Shown piece by piece: positions 21,332 to 30,331 of a stretch of DNA of 64,000 nt. The notes under the pieces were generated by a model. The model made no database searches. It worked only from the letters and a program-made list of their open reading frames with translations, and was not told the DNA's origin. Source of the DNA: Streptomyces sp. CB00316. Lineage in GTDB: Bacteria; Actinomycetota; Actinomycetes; Streptomycetales; Streptomycetaceae. Position 1 is the first letter of the stretch, and the number at the start of each line of letters is the position of its first letter. Position numbers and translations under genes: made by a program. The stretch spans positions 558,001 through 622,000 of the forward strand of contig NZ_LIXI01000004.1 in the NCBI RefSeq assembly GCF_001905595.1, in the 5' to 3' direction.

Positions 21332-24300
21332 GTGGACGACTACGCGGGTCGGGTGCTTGCCGACCGCTACCGCCTGCCGCTGCCCCCGTCCGACGGGTAC
21401 GAACTGGTCGAGACCCGGGCGTTCGACACATACAGCGGCCAGGAAGTCCTGGTCCGCCAGGTGCCGTTGCCGGAGATCGTGGACGCCGAGGTGCTCGACA
21501 CCGACGGCCGGTCGTCGGTCGGCGGGCGCACCACCGGGCGGGCGGTGCGCCGCAGTACGGACCCCGCGGTCCGGCGGGCGATCGAGGCCGCGCAGGCCGC
21601 CGCCCAGGTCCCCGACCACCCCCGGCTCGACCAGGTCTTCGACGTGTTCGCCGAGGCCGGTTCGCTCTGGATAGTCAGCGAGCTCGTCGCGGCCCGTCCG
21701 CTCGCCGCCCTCCTCGCCGAACGCCCCCTGAACCCCTACCGGGCCGCCGAGATCGGCTCCGACGTGCTCACCGCCCTGCGGGTGCTCCACGCGCACGGCT
21801 GGACCCACCGCAACATCACCGCCCGCACGGTCCTGGTCTGCGACGACGGCCGCGTGATGCTCACCGGCCTCGCGGCGGGCGCCGCCGAGGAGGCGCTCTG
21901 CGGGTACGCCCCCGAGCCGCTGCCCGACGACGAGCCGGCGGCCGAGACGTACGGAGGGCGGTCGGAGGCGTACGGCGGGCCGTCGGAGACGCACGGGGCG
22001 CGGCAGGCGTACGAGGCGCCCGGGTCCTATGGGGCGCCCGGGGTCGGTGGGGCCGACGACACGCTAGGGATACCGGTCGTCGAGGCGGTCGACGCCGACG
22101 AGCCGGGCGAGCTGCCGGGCGCGCGGCCCGGCGTGCCGGAGGGCCGAGGCGGCTACTCCCTGCCGCCGGCCGGGGCCCACGACAGCCAGGAACTCCCGCT
22201 CGTACCGCCGTATGTCCGGGCGCGGCCGCCGCAGGACGACGTCCACCGCCCGGACCGGGGAGACGAGGCGGCGTCCGAGGTCCCCGGGACTCCGGAGGCG
22301 TACGGCACGCCCGGTGGCCAGGAGCTCGTTCCGCGTCCGGCCACGCCCGCCGTGCCCTACACCCCCGCCCCCCGGCCCCCCGCCGAGCCCGGAGCCGCCG
22401 GGGCCGCCCAGCTGCGGGCCGCCCGCGCCGGGGCGATCGCCGCCTACCGGGCCGGTGCGCGCGCCGCCGCCCGGGCCACCGAGGACCGTCAGCAGGCGGC
22501 CGGGAGCGCCCCGGCGAACCTCTCCGGCCAGACGCCCGGCACGGACGAGGACGCGACCGGCATCCTCCCCACGCCGCGCCCGGAACCCGACACCTTCGAG
22601 CCGGGCCCCGCCGCCCACGGTCCCGACGGCACCGCCGCCTCCGCCGGTCTCCCGGGCCCCCGCCTCACCGGCCCCTGGGGCAGCCCGCCCGAGGACCCCT
22701 ACGACGACGATGACGACGAGGACGACGAGGAGGGCCCCCGCCCGCCCCGCCGCGTCCACCTCGCCGGCACCTGGGACGACGGCCCCGGCTCCGGACGACC
22801 CGTCCCGGCGGGCGGCTCCGGCCAGGACGCGCTGCGCGCCGACTCCCGCCGCCCCGGCCAGGCGGCCATCGCCCCCGCCACTCGCCTCCCCGCCGAGCGG
22901 ACCCCCGCCAGCACCTGGGAGGAGGCCGTCGCGGGCAGCCGTGAGGCCGCCGTCTACCGGGGCCCGACCACCCCGCTCGCCGCCGAGCGCGCCCGGCAGG
23001 CCCGGATCGCCGTCGTCGGCCCCGTCACCGAGCGCTGGGCGCCCGAACAGGCCGGTCCCGTCCACGACAACTGGCAGCTCGCGCCGCCCATCGGCCCCTC
23101 CACCGACCTGTGGGCGCTCGGCGCCCTGCTCTACCGCGCGGTCCAGGGCCACGCCCCCTACCCCGAGGAGAGTGCCGCCGAGCTCGTGCAGATGGTCTGC
23201 GCCGAGCCGCCCGCCTTCGCCGAGGAGTGCGGCGCGCTGCGGCCCGTCGTCGAGTCGCTGCTGCGCCAGGACCCCACCGAGCGGCCGGACTTCGAGGAGC
23301 TGCGCGGCTGGCTGCGCTCGCTCGTGCGGTCCGCCCCCGAGCCCGAGGCGGGCGCCGACGTCGTCCCGCTGCCCGCGCCCGACGCCACCCGGCTCCCCGT
23401 CGTACGCCGCCGGGGCGAGCTGGTCCGCAGGCGCCGGGGCCGGTTCGGCGGAGGTTCCGCGCACGGCCGCCACCGGCAGGGCAAGCGGCAGCGGCAGCAG
23501 CTGGAGAAGCAGCGCGCCGCCGAACGCCACGACCTGCGGCAGCCGCCGCCGCGCCACGAGTCGCTGCTGCCCCCCGGTCCCGAGCAGGGCCGCGCCCACC
23601 CCGCCGACGCCTGGGAGCCCCGCCCGTCCCGCGCCCCGCGCGAGCCCAAGGGCCCCCGGGTGCTGCGCGAGCCCTCCCGGCCGCGCGAGGGGCGCTCGCC
23701 GCGCCACCTCGGGCGGCTGCTGCTGATCCTGATCCTGCTGCTGATGGCCGCGGCCATCACGTACGCCTTCATGTTCATGCCGAAGCAGGAGCAGGGGGCC
23801 CAGCAGGGTGCGCCCGGGCGGTCCACGGGCTCCGCCGCACCGCCCCCCGCCGCCTCCGGCTCGCCGGCGCCCTCCGAGGGGGCGAGCACCGACCCCGGAT
23901 CCCAGCAGCCGCAGACCAGCCGGTCCGCCGTCGCGCTCGCCTCCGGCTATGTGCTCCGCAAGGACGCGGAGGGCTTCGAGGTCGGCGTACCGAAGGACTG
24001 GCAGCGCAGCCCCGCCAACGCGGACCGTCAGATCCGTTACGGCAGCGACGGGTTCACGCTCCTCGTCGTGCCCGGCCGGGACACCGTGAAGGCGGCGGGC
24101 GGCGACCCGCTGGACTACCAGCGCGACAAGCAGCTCGAACTCCAGCCGTTCCGGGACTCCAGCTGGTCCACCTCGTCCGGTCTGCGCCGGGTCGACGTGG
24201 GTCGACAGGCCATGGCCGAGGGGCAGTTCACCTGGCAGGAAAGCGGCGGCCGCGAGGTCTACGTCCGCAATCTGGCCATGATCGTCGACGGCCGCTACCA

Positions 24301-24391
24301 CATCGTCCAGGTCATCGGCCCGGAGGACGAACGCGACAAGGTCACCGAGATCTACCAGCAGGCCATCGCCTCCTACCGGGTGAACGCCTGA
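21332..24391 (+). CDS. Membrane pseudokinase with a kinase fold split by a long disordered insert
   Basis: 1019 residues, GTG at 21332 with GGGGAGG upstream. Kinase-like sequence starts at the N-terminus (ADRYRLPLP) but the Gly-rich loop is missing, the invariant Lys is Arg (EVLVRQV), the catalytic loop reads THRNITARTVLV (Asp of HRD replaced, about residue 157) and DFG is replaced by TGL (about 176). The fold then breaks off for about 400 Pro/Gly/Ala-rich residues and resumes near residue 588 with TDLWALGALLYRAVQGHAPYP and the C-lobe to about 675. A basic stretch, one membrane helix (about 795-816) and an extracellular domain follow. A catalytically dead, signalling or scaffold role beside the two active kinases is inferred. 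Confidence 0.88.
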   Translation: MDDYAGRVLADRYRLPLPPSDGYELVETRAFDTYSGQEVLVRQVPLPEIVDAEVLDTDGRSSVGGRTTGRAVRRSTDPAVRRAIEAAQAAAQVPDHPRLDQVFDVFAEAGSLWIVSELVAARPLAALLAERPLNPYRAAEIGSDVLTALRVLHAHGWTHRNITARTVLVCDDGRVMLTGLAAGAAEEALCGYAPEPLPDDEPAAETYGGRSEAYGGPSETHGARQAYEAPGSYGAPGVGGADDTLGIPVVEAVDADEPGELPGARPGVPEGRGGYSLPPAGAHDSQELPLVPPYVRARPPQDDVHRPDRGDEAASEVPGTPEAYGTPGGQELVPRPATPAVPYTPAPRPPAEPGAAGAAQLRAARAGAIAAYRAGARAAARATEDRQQAAGSAPANLSGQTPGTDEDATGILPTPRPEPDTFEPGPAAHGPDGTAASAGLPGPRLTGPWGSPPEDPYDDDDDEDDEEGPRPPRRVHLAGTWDDGPGSGRPVPAGGSGQDALRADSRRPGQAAIAPATRLPAERTPASTWEEAVAGSREAAVYRGPTTPLAAERARQARIAVVGPVTERWAPEQAGPVHDNWQLAPPIGPSTDLWALGALLYRAVQGHAPYPEESAAELVQMVCAEPPAFAEECGALRPVVESLLRQDPTERPDFEELRGWLRSLVRSAPEPEAGADVVPLPAPDATRLPVVRRRGELVRRRRGRFGGGSAHGRHRQGKRQRQQLEKQRAAERHDLRQPPPRHESLLPPGPEQGRAHPADAWEPRPSRAPREPKGPRVLREPSRPREGRSPRHLGRLLLILILLLMAAAITYAFMFMPKQEQGAQQGAPGRSTGSAAPPPAASGSPAPSEGASTDPGSQQPQTSRSAVALASGYVLRKDAEGFEVGVPKDWQRSPANADRQIRYGSDGFTLLVVPGRDTVKAAGGDPLDYQRDKQLELQPFRDSSWSTSSGLRRVDVGRQAMAEGQFTWQESGGREVYVRNLAMIVDGRYHIVQVIGPEDERDKVTEIYQQAIASYRVNA

Positions 24392-24534
24392 CCGCACGTC
24401 ACCGGAGGCCGGCGGATACGGCCGTTGTCCGGTGCCGACAACCATCACAGTGCGGTCTCGTGGGCGATCCCCCGTTCCGCCCCGCCGCGCGCCCTCCGTA
24501 ATCTGGCAAGCTGAGGAACGGGGGCGGGACACAC

Positions 24535-26184
24535 GTGGATCGATCACAGGGCACGGCTGCGGGACTGGTGCTGGCGGGGCGTTACCGGCTGGGCGAGGTG
24601 CTGGGCCGCGGCGGCATGGGCAAGGTCTGGCGCGCCCACGACGAGGTGCTGCACCGCACGGTCGCCGTCAAGGAGCTGACCGCCGGGCTGTACGTCGCCG
24701 AGGCCGACCGGCTCGTGCTGCACGCCCGCACCCAGAAGGAGGCGCGCGCCGCCGCCCGCATCACGCACCCCGGCGTCGTCACCGTCCACGACGTGATCGA
24801 GTACGACAAGCGCCCGTGGATCGTCATGCAGTACGTCGACGGGCCCTCGCTCGCCGACGAGACCAAGGAGAAGGGCGACATCGCCCCGCGCGAGGCGGCC
24901 AGGATCGGCCTCCACGTCCTGAGCGCGCTGCGCGCCGCCCACAGCGCGGGGGTGCTGCACCGCGACGTCAAGCCCGGCAACGTCCTGCTGGCCCGCGACG
25001 GGCAGGTGCTCCTCACCGACTTCGGGATCGCCGCGATCGAGGGCGACTCCACCATCACCAGAACCGGCGAACTGGTGGGCTCCATCGACTATCTGGCGCC
25101 CGAACGGGTACGCGGAGGCGACCCCGGCCCCGCCTCCGACCTCTGGTCCCTGGGCGCGACCCTGTACACCGCGGTGGAGGGCCGCTCGCCGTTCCGCCGT
25201 ACGTCCCCGATCTCCACCATGCAGGCCGTCGTCACCGAGGAACCGCCGCCGCCCGTCAACGCCGGTCCCCTCGGCCCCGTCATCACCGCGCTGCTCCGCA
25301 AGGACCCGGCCGACCGGCCCACGGCCGCCGGGACCGAGCAGATGCTGCTGGACGCCATGGAGGGCCGGGAGCCGCGTTCGGCGCAGGCGCATGTGCCGAC
25401 CCAACGGGTGCCGGAGGGGGACAGGTTCGCGTACGCGGGCTCGGACGGCGCCACGGCCCGGCTCCCCGGAGGGGCCCCTTCCCCGCCGGCTCCGACCGCC
25501 CCCGTCGGGGGCCACCCCTCCGCCTCCGTCACCCGGCGCGCGGGCTCCCGGCGGTGGCGCACGGTGCTCGTCGTGGTCGTCGCGGCGGCGGTCCTCGGGG
25601 GCGCGGGCGGACTGGCCGCGATGAAGTACGGGCAGGGCGCATCGGCCGACGGCCGTACGACCTCCGCCCCCACCGCGCCCCGGACCACCCCGGCGCCCTC
25701 CGCCACCGACCCCGCGCCGGAGATACCCGACGGCTGGCGCCGGGTCGACGACCCGGCGGGCTTCAGCCTGGTCGTGCCGGAGGACTGGACGCGCCAGGTG
25801 AACGAAGGGCAGATCGACTACACCCCGGACGGCGGGGCCCACCGCATCCGGATCAGCGTCGACCCGGACCCGGACTTCGACCATCCGTACCTGCACATGC
25901 AGAACATGGAGGAGCAGCTGGCGGACAGGCTGCCGGGCTACCAGCGGATCAGGCTGGAGAGGAACACCTTCCGCGACCGGCCCGGCTCGCTCTGGGAGTT
26001 CACCTGGCAGGAGACCCAGGACCACCCGGGACCCCGGCACGGGATCGACCAGATGTACTACGGCGGTTCCGGCGGCCCGGAGTACGCCCTGTATCTGACC
26101 GCCCCGCAGGAGGGCTGGGAGGCCAGCCGCGAGAAGTTCGACATCATGCTGCGCAGCTGGCGGGCGCCGGGCGCGCGGAGCTGA
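24535..26184 (+). CDS. Membrane Ser/Thr protein kinase (Hanks type)
   Basis: 549 residues, GTG at 24535. The kinase domain occupies about residues 12-275 with LGRGGMGKVW, VAVKELT, HRDVKPGNVLL, LTDFGIAA and LAPERVRGG, all catalytic residues intact. After a short Pro-rich linker comes one membrane helix (about 340-362, VLVVVVAAAVLGGAGGLAAM) and an extracellular domain of about 165 residues with a Trp-rich end (WEFTWQE, GWEASREKFDIMLRSW) related to the C-terminal domain of the pseudokinase upstream. The ligand is unknown. The same reading frame stays open after its stop codon into a gene remnant at 26248. Confidence 0.95.
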   Translation: MDRSQGTAAGLVLAGRYRLGEVLGRGGMGKVWRAHDEVLHRTVAVKELTAGLYVAEADRLVLHARTQKEARAAARITHPGVVTVHDVIEYDKRPWIVMQYVDGPSLADETKEKGDIAPREAARIGLHVLSALRAAHSAGVLHRDVKPGNVLLARDGQVLLTDFGIAAIEGDSTITRTGELVGSIDYLAPERVRGGDPGPASDLWSLGATLYTAVEGRSPFRRTSPISTMQAVVTEEPPPPVNAGPLGPVITALLRKDPADRPTAAGTEQMLLDAMEGREPRSAQAHVPTQRVPEGDRFAYAGSDGATARLPGGAPSPPAPTAPVGGHPSASVTRRAGSRRWRTVLVVVVAAAVLGGAGGLAAMKYGQGASADGRTTSAPTAPRTTPAPSATDPAPEIPDGWRRVDDPAGFSLVVPEDWTRQVNEGQIDYTPDGGAHRIRISVDPDPDFDHPYLHMQNMEEQLADRLPGYQRIRLERNTFRDRPGSLWEFTWQETQDHPGPRHGIDQMYYGGSGGPEYALYLTAPQEGWEASREKFDIMLRSWRAPGARS

Positions 26185-26247
26185 GCGACGGCCAGATCTC
26201 CCGTACGTCACGGCTGTGCATCCGCTGACCGGCCCCGACGGCGCCGC

Positions 26248-26505
26248 GAGGACGCCTCCGTCACGTACGAGAAGGTCACGCACCAGGGGCGCCCGGCCGT
26301 CGAGATGACCACGGACTGCACCCCGTACGCCTCCTCCGACGACGCCCCGGCGCGTTACCGCTTCCACGAGGTCCTGATCCCCGGCGAGAAGCCGTCGGAC
26401 CCCTACCGGCACGTGCGGGTGCGGACGCCCGCCAAGGGGCAGGCGGTGAAGGACGGGGCCACGATCTTCACCGAGGTCACCGGGGTGAAAATTCATGATT
26501 CCTGA
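26248..26505 (+). pseudogene. 3' remnant of a lost gene, or unannotated small protein
   Basis: An open stretch of about 85 codons ends at 26505 and reads like genuine protein (VTYEKVTHQGRPAVEM, then HEVLIPGEKPSDPYRHVRVR, ending VTGVKIHDS), with Streptomyces codon use. No start codon with a ribosome binding site precedes it; the only internal ATG (26305) lies inside the conserved-looking part. It is in the same frame as the upstream kinase, whose TGA is at 26182. It is best explained as the C-terminal end of another membrane or secreted protein whose 5' part was deleted. No family recognised. Confidence 0.45.
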
Positions 26506-26679
26506 GCGCGGCGGGCGGACCGCGGCCGCCCGGTCGGCCGGATAGCCACTGATCAGCGGTTATGCCGCCAGCGATCACTGGCTCGGTCGTGTCGGTGGCC
26601 CCGGGGTGGTCGGCGGGTCCTGTGAAAAACTGTTACCGACGGGTACCCAAAGGGTGCGACTGGACATACTCTCGGCCTC

Positions 26680-28296
26680 ATGACGGACTCGCAGACCCTT
26701 GACGCCCCTCTCGGTACGAACCCCGTCGCGGTCGCCCCCGCCGGCGTGCGCACGGCCGCCGACGTGGTCACCCCCGAGGTGATCGCCCAGCTGGTCCGCG
26801 GCGTCGTCGGCTCGGGCCGGACGGTCAACCACACGCCGTTCACCGGGGAGAAGCTGGCCGACCTGCCCGAGTCCACCCCCGAGGACGTCGCCACCGCCTT
26901 CGACCGGGCCCGCGCCGCCCAACCCGCCTGGGCCGCCACCCCCGTACGGCAGCGGGCCGCGATCCTGCTGCGCTTCCACGACCTGGTCCTCAGCCGCCAG
27001 TCCGAGGTCCTCGACCTCATCCAGCTGGAGACCGGCAAGGCCCGCCTGCACGCCCACGAGGAGGTGCAGGCCGTCGCCGTCGCCGCCCGCCACTACGGGC
27101 GCAAGGCCGTCTCCTACCTCAAGCCCCGCCGGCACACCGGTGTCGTCCCGACCCTCACCAAGGTCACCGAGCTGCGCCAGCCGCGCGGGGTCATCGGCCA
27201 GATCGCCCCGTGGAACTACCCCTTCGAGCTGTCCGTGGGCGACGCGCTGCCCGCGTTCGTCTCCGGCAACGCCGTCGTGATGAAGCCCGACACGGAGACC
27301 GCGCTCACCGCTCTCTGGGCCCGTGACCTGCTCATCGAGGCCGGACTGCCCGCCGAGGTCTTCCAGGTCGTGCTCGGCGATGGACCCGTCGTCGGCCCCG
27401 AGGTCGTCAGCCGCGCCGACTACGTCTCCTTCACCGGCTCCACCCGCACCGGCCGCGAGGTCGCGCTCGGCGCCGCCTCCCGGCTGGTCGGGGTCTCCCT
27501 GGAGCTCGGCGGCAAGAACGCCATGCTCGTCCTGAAGGACGCCGATGTGGAGAAGGCCGCCGCGGGCGCCGTCCGCGCCTGCTTCTCCTCCGCCGGACAG
27601 CTCTGCATCTCCATCGAGCGGCTGTACGTCCACGAGTCCATCGCCGACGACTTCGTGGAGCGCTTCGCCACCCGGACGAAGGCCATGCGACTCGGTACCT
27701 CCCTCGCGTACGGCGCCGACATGGGCTCCCTCGTCGGGGAGCGCCAGTTGGAGACGGTCAGCCGGCATGTCGCCGAGGCCGTCGAGAAGGGCGCCACCCT
27801 CGTCGCGGGCGGGGTCGCGCGCCCCGACATCGGCCCCCTCTTCTACGAGCCGACCATCCTGGACGGCGTCGAGGCGCCGATGGCCGTCTGCACCGAGGAG
27901 ACCTTCGGCCCGGTCGTCGCCATCTACCGCTTCAGCGACGAGGACGAGGTCATCGCGCTGGCCAACGCCACCCCGTACGGCCTCAACTCCAGCGTCTGGA
28001 CCACCGACTCCAAGCGCGGACACCAGGTCGCCGCCCGGCTGCGCACCGGCACCGTCAACATCAACGAGGGGTACGCACCCGCGTACGGCAGCGTCCAGTC
28101 CCCGATGGGCGGCATGAAGGACTCCGGCCTCGGCCGGCGGCACGGCTCCGAGGGCATCCTCAAGTACACCGAGGCCCAGACCGTCGCCCAGCAGCGGCTG
28201 ATCCCGCTCGCCCCGTCCTTCGGCATGGACGACGAGAAGCACGCCGCGTTCATGACCCGCAGCCTCAAGGCGATGAAGGCGTTCCGCCTGCGCTGA
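26680..28296 (+). CDS. NAD(P)-dependent aldehyde dehydrogenase, succinate-semialdehyde type
   Basis: 538 residues, ATG at 26680. The ALDH fold is complete: GQIAPWNYPFELSVGD, KPDTETALTAL, FTGSTRTGREV, the catalytic Glu in LELGGKN and catalytic Cys in SAGQLCISIER, and FGPVVAIYRF. Overall pattern and length resemble the actinobacterial GabD2-type succinic semialdehyde dehydrogenase, which makes succinate from GABA or 2-oxoglutarate derived semialdehyde. No ribosome binding site is visible, and CATACT sits nine bases before the ATG, so a leaderless mRNA is likely. The gene is 60 bp upstream of the GMC oxidoreductase and probably cotranscribed. Substrate assignment is moderate. Confidence 0.88.
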   Translation: MTDSQTLDAPLGTNPVAVAPAGVRTAADVVTPEVIAQLVRGVVGSGRTVNHTPFTGEKLADLPESTPEDVATAFDRARAAQPAWAATPVRQRAAILLRFHDLVLSRQSEVLDLIQLETGKARLHAHEEVQAVAVAARHYGRKAVSYLKPRRHTGVVPTLTKVTELRQPRGVIGQIAPWNYPFELSVGDALPAFVSGNAVVMKPDTETALTALWARDLLIEAGLPAEVFQVVLGDGPVVGPEVVSRADYVSFTGSTRTGREVALGAASRLVGVSLELGGKNAMLVLKDADVEKAAAGAVRACFSSAGQLCISIERLYVHESIADDFVERFATRTKAMRLGTSLAYGADMGSLVGERQLETVSRHVAEAVEKGATLVAGGVARPDIGPLFYEPTILDGVEAPMAVCTEETFGPVVAIYRFSDEDEVIALANATPYGLNSSVWTTDSKRGHQVAARLRTGTVNINEGYAPAYGSVQSPMGGMKDSGLGRRHGSEGILKYTEAQTVAQQRLIPLAPSFGMDDEKHAAFMTRSLKAMKAFRLR

Positions 28297-28356
28297 GCGC
28301 CCCGACGCCGCACGTCGCCCGCCCCTTTTCGTTCCGATTCCGTACGGAGGAGCGCC

Positions 28357-30237
28357 ATGTCCCAGGACAGCCCTGCCCAGAAACAGCCCGTGAGCCATGT
28401 GCCGGCCGAGGACGACGCCGCGTACGACTACGACGTCCTGGTCGTCGGCTCGGGCTTCGGGGGCGCGGTGTCGGCGCTCCGGCTGACCGAGAAGGGGTAC
28501 CGCGTCGGCATCCTGGAGGCGGGCCGCCGCTTCACCCCCGGCACGCTCCCCAGGACCTCCTGGGACCTGAAGAACTACCTCTGGGCCCCCGCGCTGGGCC
28601 TCTTCGGCATCCAGCGCGTCCATCTGCTCGGCAATGTCATGGTGCTCGCGGGCGCCGGGGTCGGCGGCGGCTCACTCAACTACGCCAACACGCTGTACGT
28701 CCCGCCCGCCCCGTTCTTCCAGGACCGCCAGTGGGCCTCGATCACCGACTGGCAGGACGAGCTCAAGCCGTACTACGACCAGGCCCGCCGGATGCTCGGG
28801 GTCCGCCTCAACCCGACCATGACCCCCTCCGACATCCACCTCAAGGCCGCCGCCGAGGCGATGGGCGTCGGCGACACCTTCCACCTGGCCCCGGTCGGCG
28901 TCTTCTTCGGCGACGGCAAGGACGCCGACGGCACGGCCAGGGCGAAGCCCGGCGACACCGTCCCCGACCCGTACTTCGGGGGCGCCGGACCCGCCCGCAA
29001 GGCCTGCACCGAGTGCGGCGAGTGCATGACGGGGTGCCGCCACGGCGCGAAGAACACCCTCAACGAGAACTACCTCCACCTCGCCGAGAAGGCCGGAGCG
29101 GTCATCCACCCGATGACCTCCGTCGTCGCGGTCACCGACGACCCCGAGGGCGGCTACCGGGTCCTCACCGTTCCCACCGACCGGCGCCGCAAGGCCAAGC
29201 CCACGAAGCTGCGCGCCCGCGAGGTGGTCGTCGCGGCGGGCACGTACGGCACGCAGACCCTGCTGCACACCATGAAGGACCGCGGCCTGCTGCCCCGGCT
29301 CTCCGCGAAGCTCGGCGAGCTGACCCGGACCAACTCCGAGGCCCTGGTCGGCTCCCAGACCAGCGACCGCCGCTACCGCCGGAAGCACGGCATCGCCAAG
29401 GCCGACTTCTCCCAGGGCGTCGCGATCACCTCCTCGATCCACCCGGACGACAACACCCACATCGAGCCGGTGCGTTACGGCAAGGGCTCCAACGCCATGG
29501 GCGCGATGTCGATCCTCCAGGTGCCCTACGGGGCCCACCGGGTGCGCGGCTGGCTCGCCAACATGATCAAGCACCCCACCCTCGCCGCCCGTTCGCTCTC
29601 CAACCACCACTGGTCCGAGCGCACGATCATCGGCCTCGTCATGCAGTCGCTGGACAACTCGCTGACGACGTACCGCAAACCGGGCGGCATCGGCAAAGGC
29701 CTGCTCACCGCCCGCCAGGGCCACGGCGCGCCCAACCCGGCCCAGATCCCGGAGGCCACCCGCAGCGCCACGCTCCTCGCCGAGGAGATCAACGGCTTCG
29801 CCGGCTCCAACGTCGGCGAACTGATGGGCACCCCGCTCACCGCCCACTTCCTCGGCGGCTGTCCGATCGGCGCGAGCGCGGAGGAGGGCGTCATCGACCC
29901 GTACCACCGCCTCTACGGCCACCCCGGCATCAGCGTCGTCGACGGCTCCGCGATCTCCGCCAACCTGGGCGTCAACCCGTCGCTGACCATCACCGCCCAG
30001 GCGGAGCGCGCGATGTCCTTCTGGCCCAACAAGGGCGAGGCGGACCCGCGACCGGAGCAGGGCGCGGCCTACGAACGCCTGGCCCCCGTCGAGCCGTTGG
30101 CGCCGGCCGTGCCGAAGGAGGCGTTCGGCGCGCTGAAGCTGCCGTTCCTGGGTATTCCGGTGGTGCCGCCGAAGGGGACGGCGGAGGCCGGGGCGGGCGT
30201 CGAGGGCGTGGGGAACACACCCGTACCCAATCCGTGA
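28357..30237 (+). CDS. GMC-type FAD oxidoreductase (ChoD-like) with a ferredoxin-like Cys motif
   Basis: 626 residues, ATG at 28357 with GGAGGAGCG upstream. The FAD-binding fold starts at DVLVVGSGFGGAVSALRL; AGAGVGGGSLNYANTLY and the C-terminal GMC signature SVVDGSAISANLGVNPSLTI are clear. It resembles the M. tuberculosis protein annotated ChoD, which likewise sits near guaB and guaA. Around residues 214-224 it reads CTECGECMTGC, a C-x2-C-x2-C-x3-C spacing as in 4Fe-4S ferredoxins and not part of classical cholesterol oxidases. Substrate unknown: a sterol, hopanoid or other hydrophobic alcohol is possible. Probably cotranscribed with the aldehyde dehydrogenase upstream, which could oxidise its aldehyde product. 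Confidence 0.88.
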   Translation: MSQDSPAQKQPVSHVPAEDDAAYDYDVLVVGSGFGGAVSALRLTEKGYRVGILEAGRRFTPGTLPRTSWDLKNYLWAPALGLFGIQRVHLLGNVMVLAGAGVGGGSLNYANTLYVPPAPFFQDRQWASITDWQDELKPYYDQARRMLGVRLNPTMTPSDIHLKAAAEAMGVGDTFHLAPVGVFFGDGKDADGTARAKPGDTVPDPYFGGAGPARKACTECGECMTGCRHGAKNTLNENYLHLAEKAGAVIHPMTSVVAVTDDPEGGYRVLTVPTDRRRKAKPTKLRAREVVVAAGTYGTQTLLHTMKDRGLLPRLSAKLGELTRTNSEALVGSQTSDRRYRRKHGIAKADFSQGVAITSSIHPDDNTHIEPVRYGKGSNAMGAMSILQVPYGAHRVRGWLANMIKHPTLAARSLSNHHWSERTIIGLVMQSLDNSLTTYRKPGGIGKGLLTARQGHGAPNPAQIPEATRSATLLAEEINGFAGSNVGELMGTPLTAHFLGGCPIGASAEEGVIDPYHRLYGHPGISVVDGSAISANLGVNPSLTITAQAERAMSFWPNKGEADPRPEQGAAYERLAPVEPLAPAVPKEAFGALKLPFLGIPVVPPKGTAEAGAGVEGVGNTPVPNP

Positions 30238-30331
30238 TCCTTCTCGGGGCAACTGTTCGCGGAGCTGCGCGGTCGAACCCGTACTGCCTCACAGCAGTCA
30301 CACAGCGCCCGCCACGTACCAGAGGTCCCCG

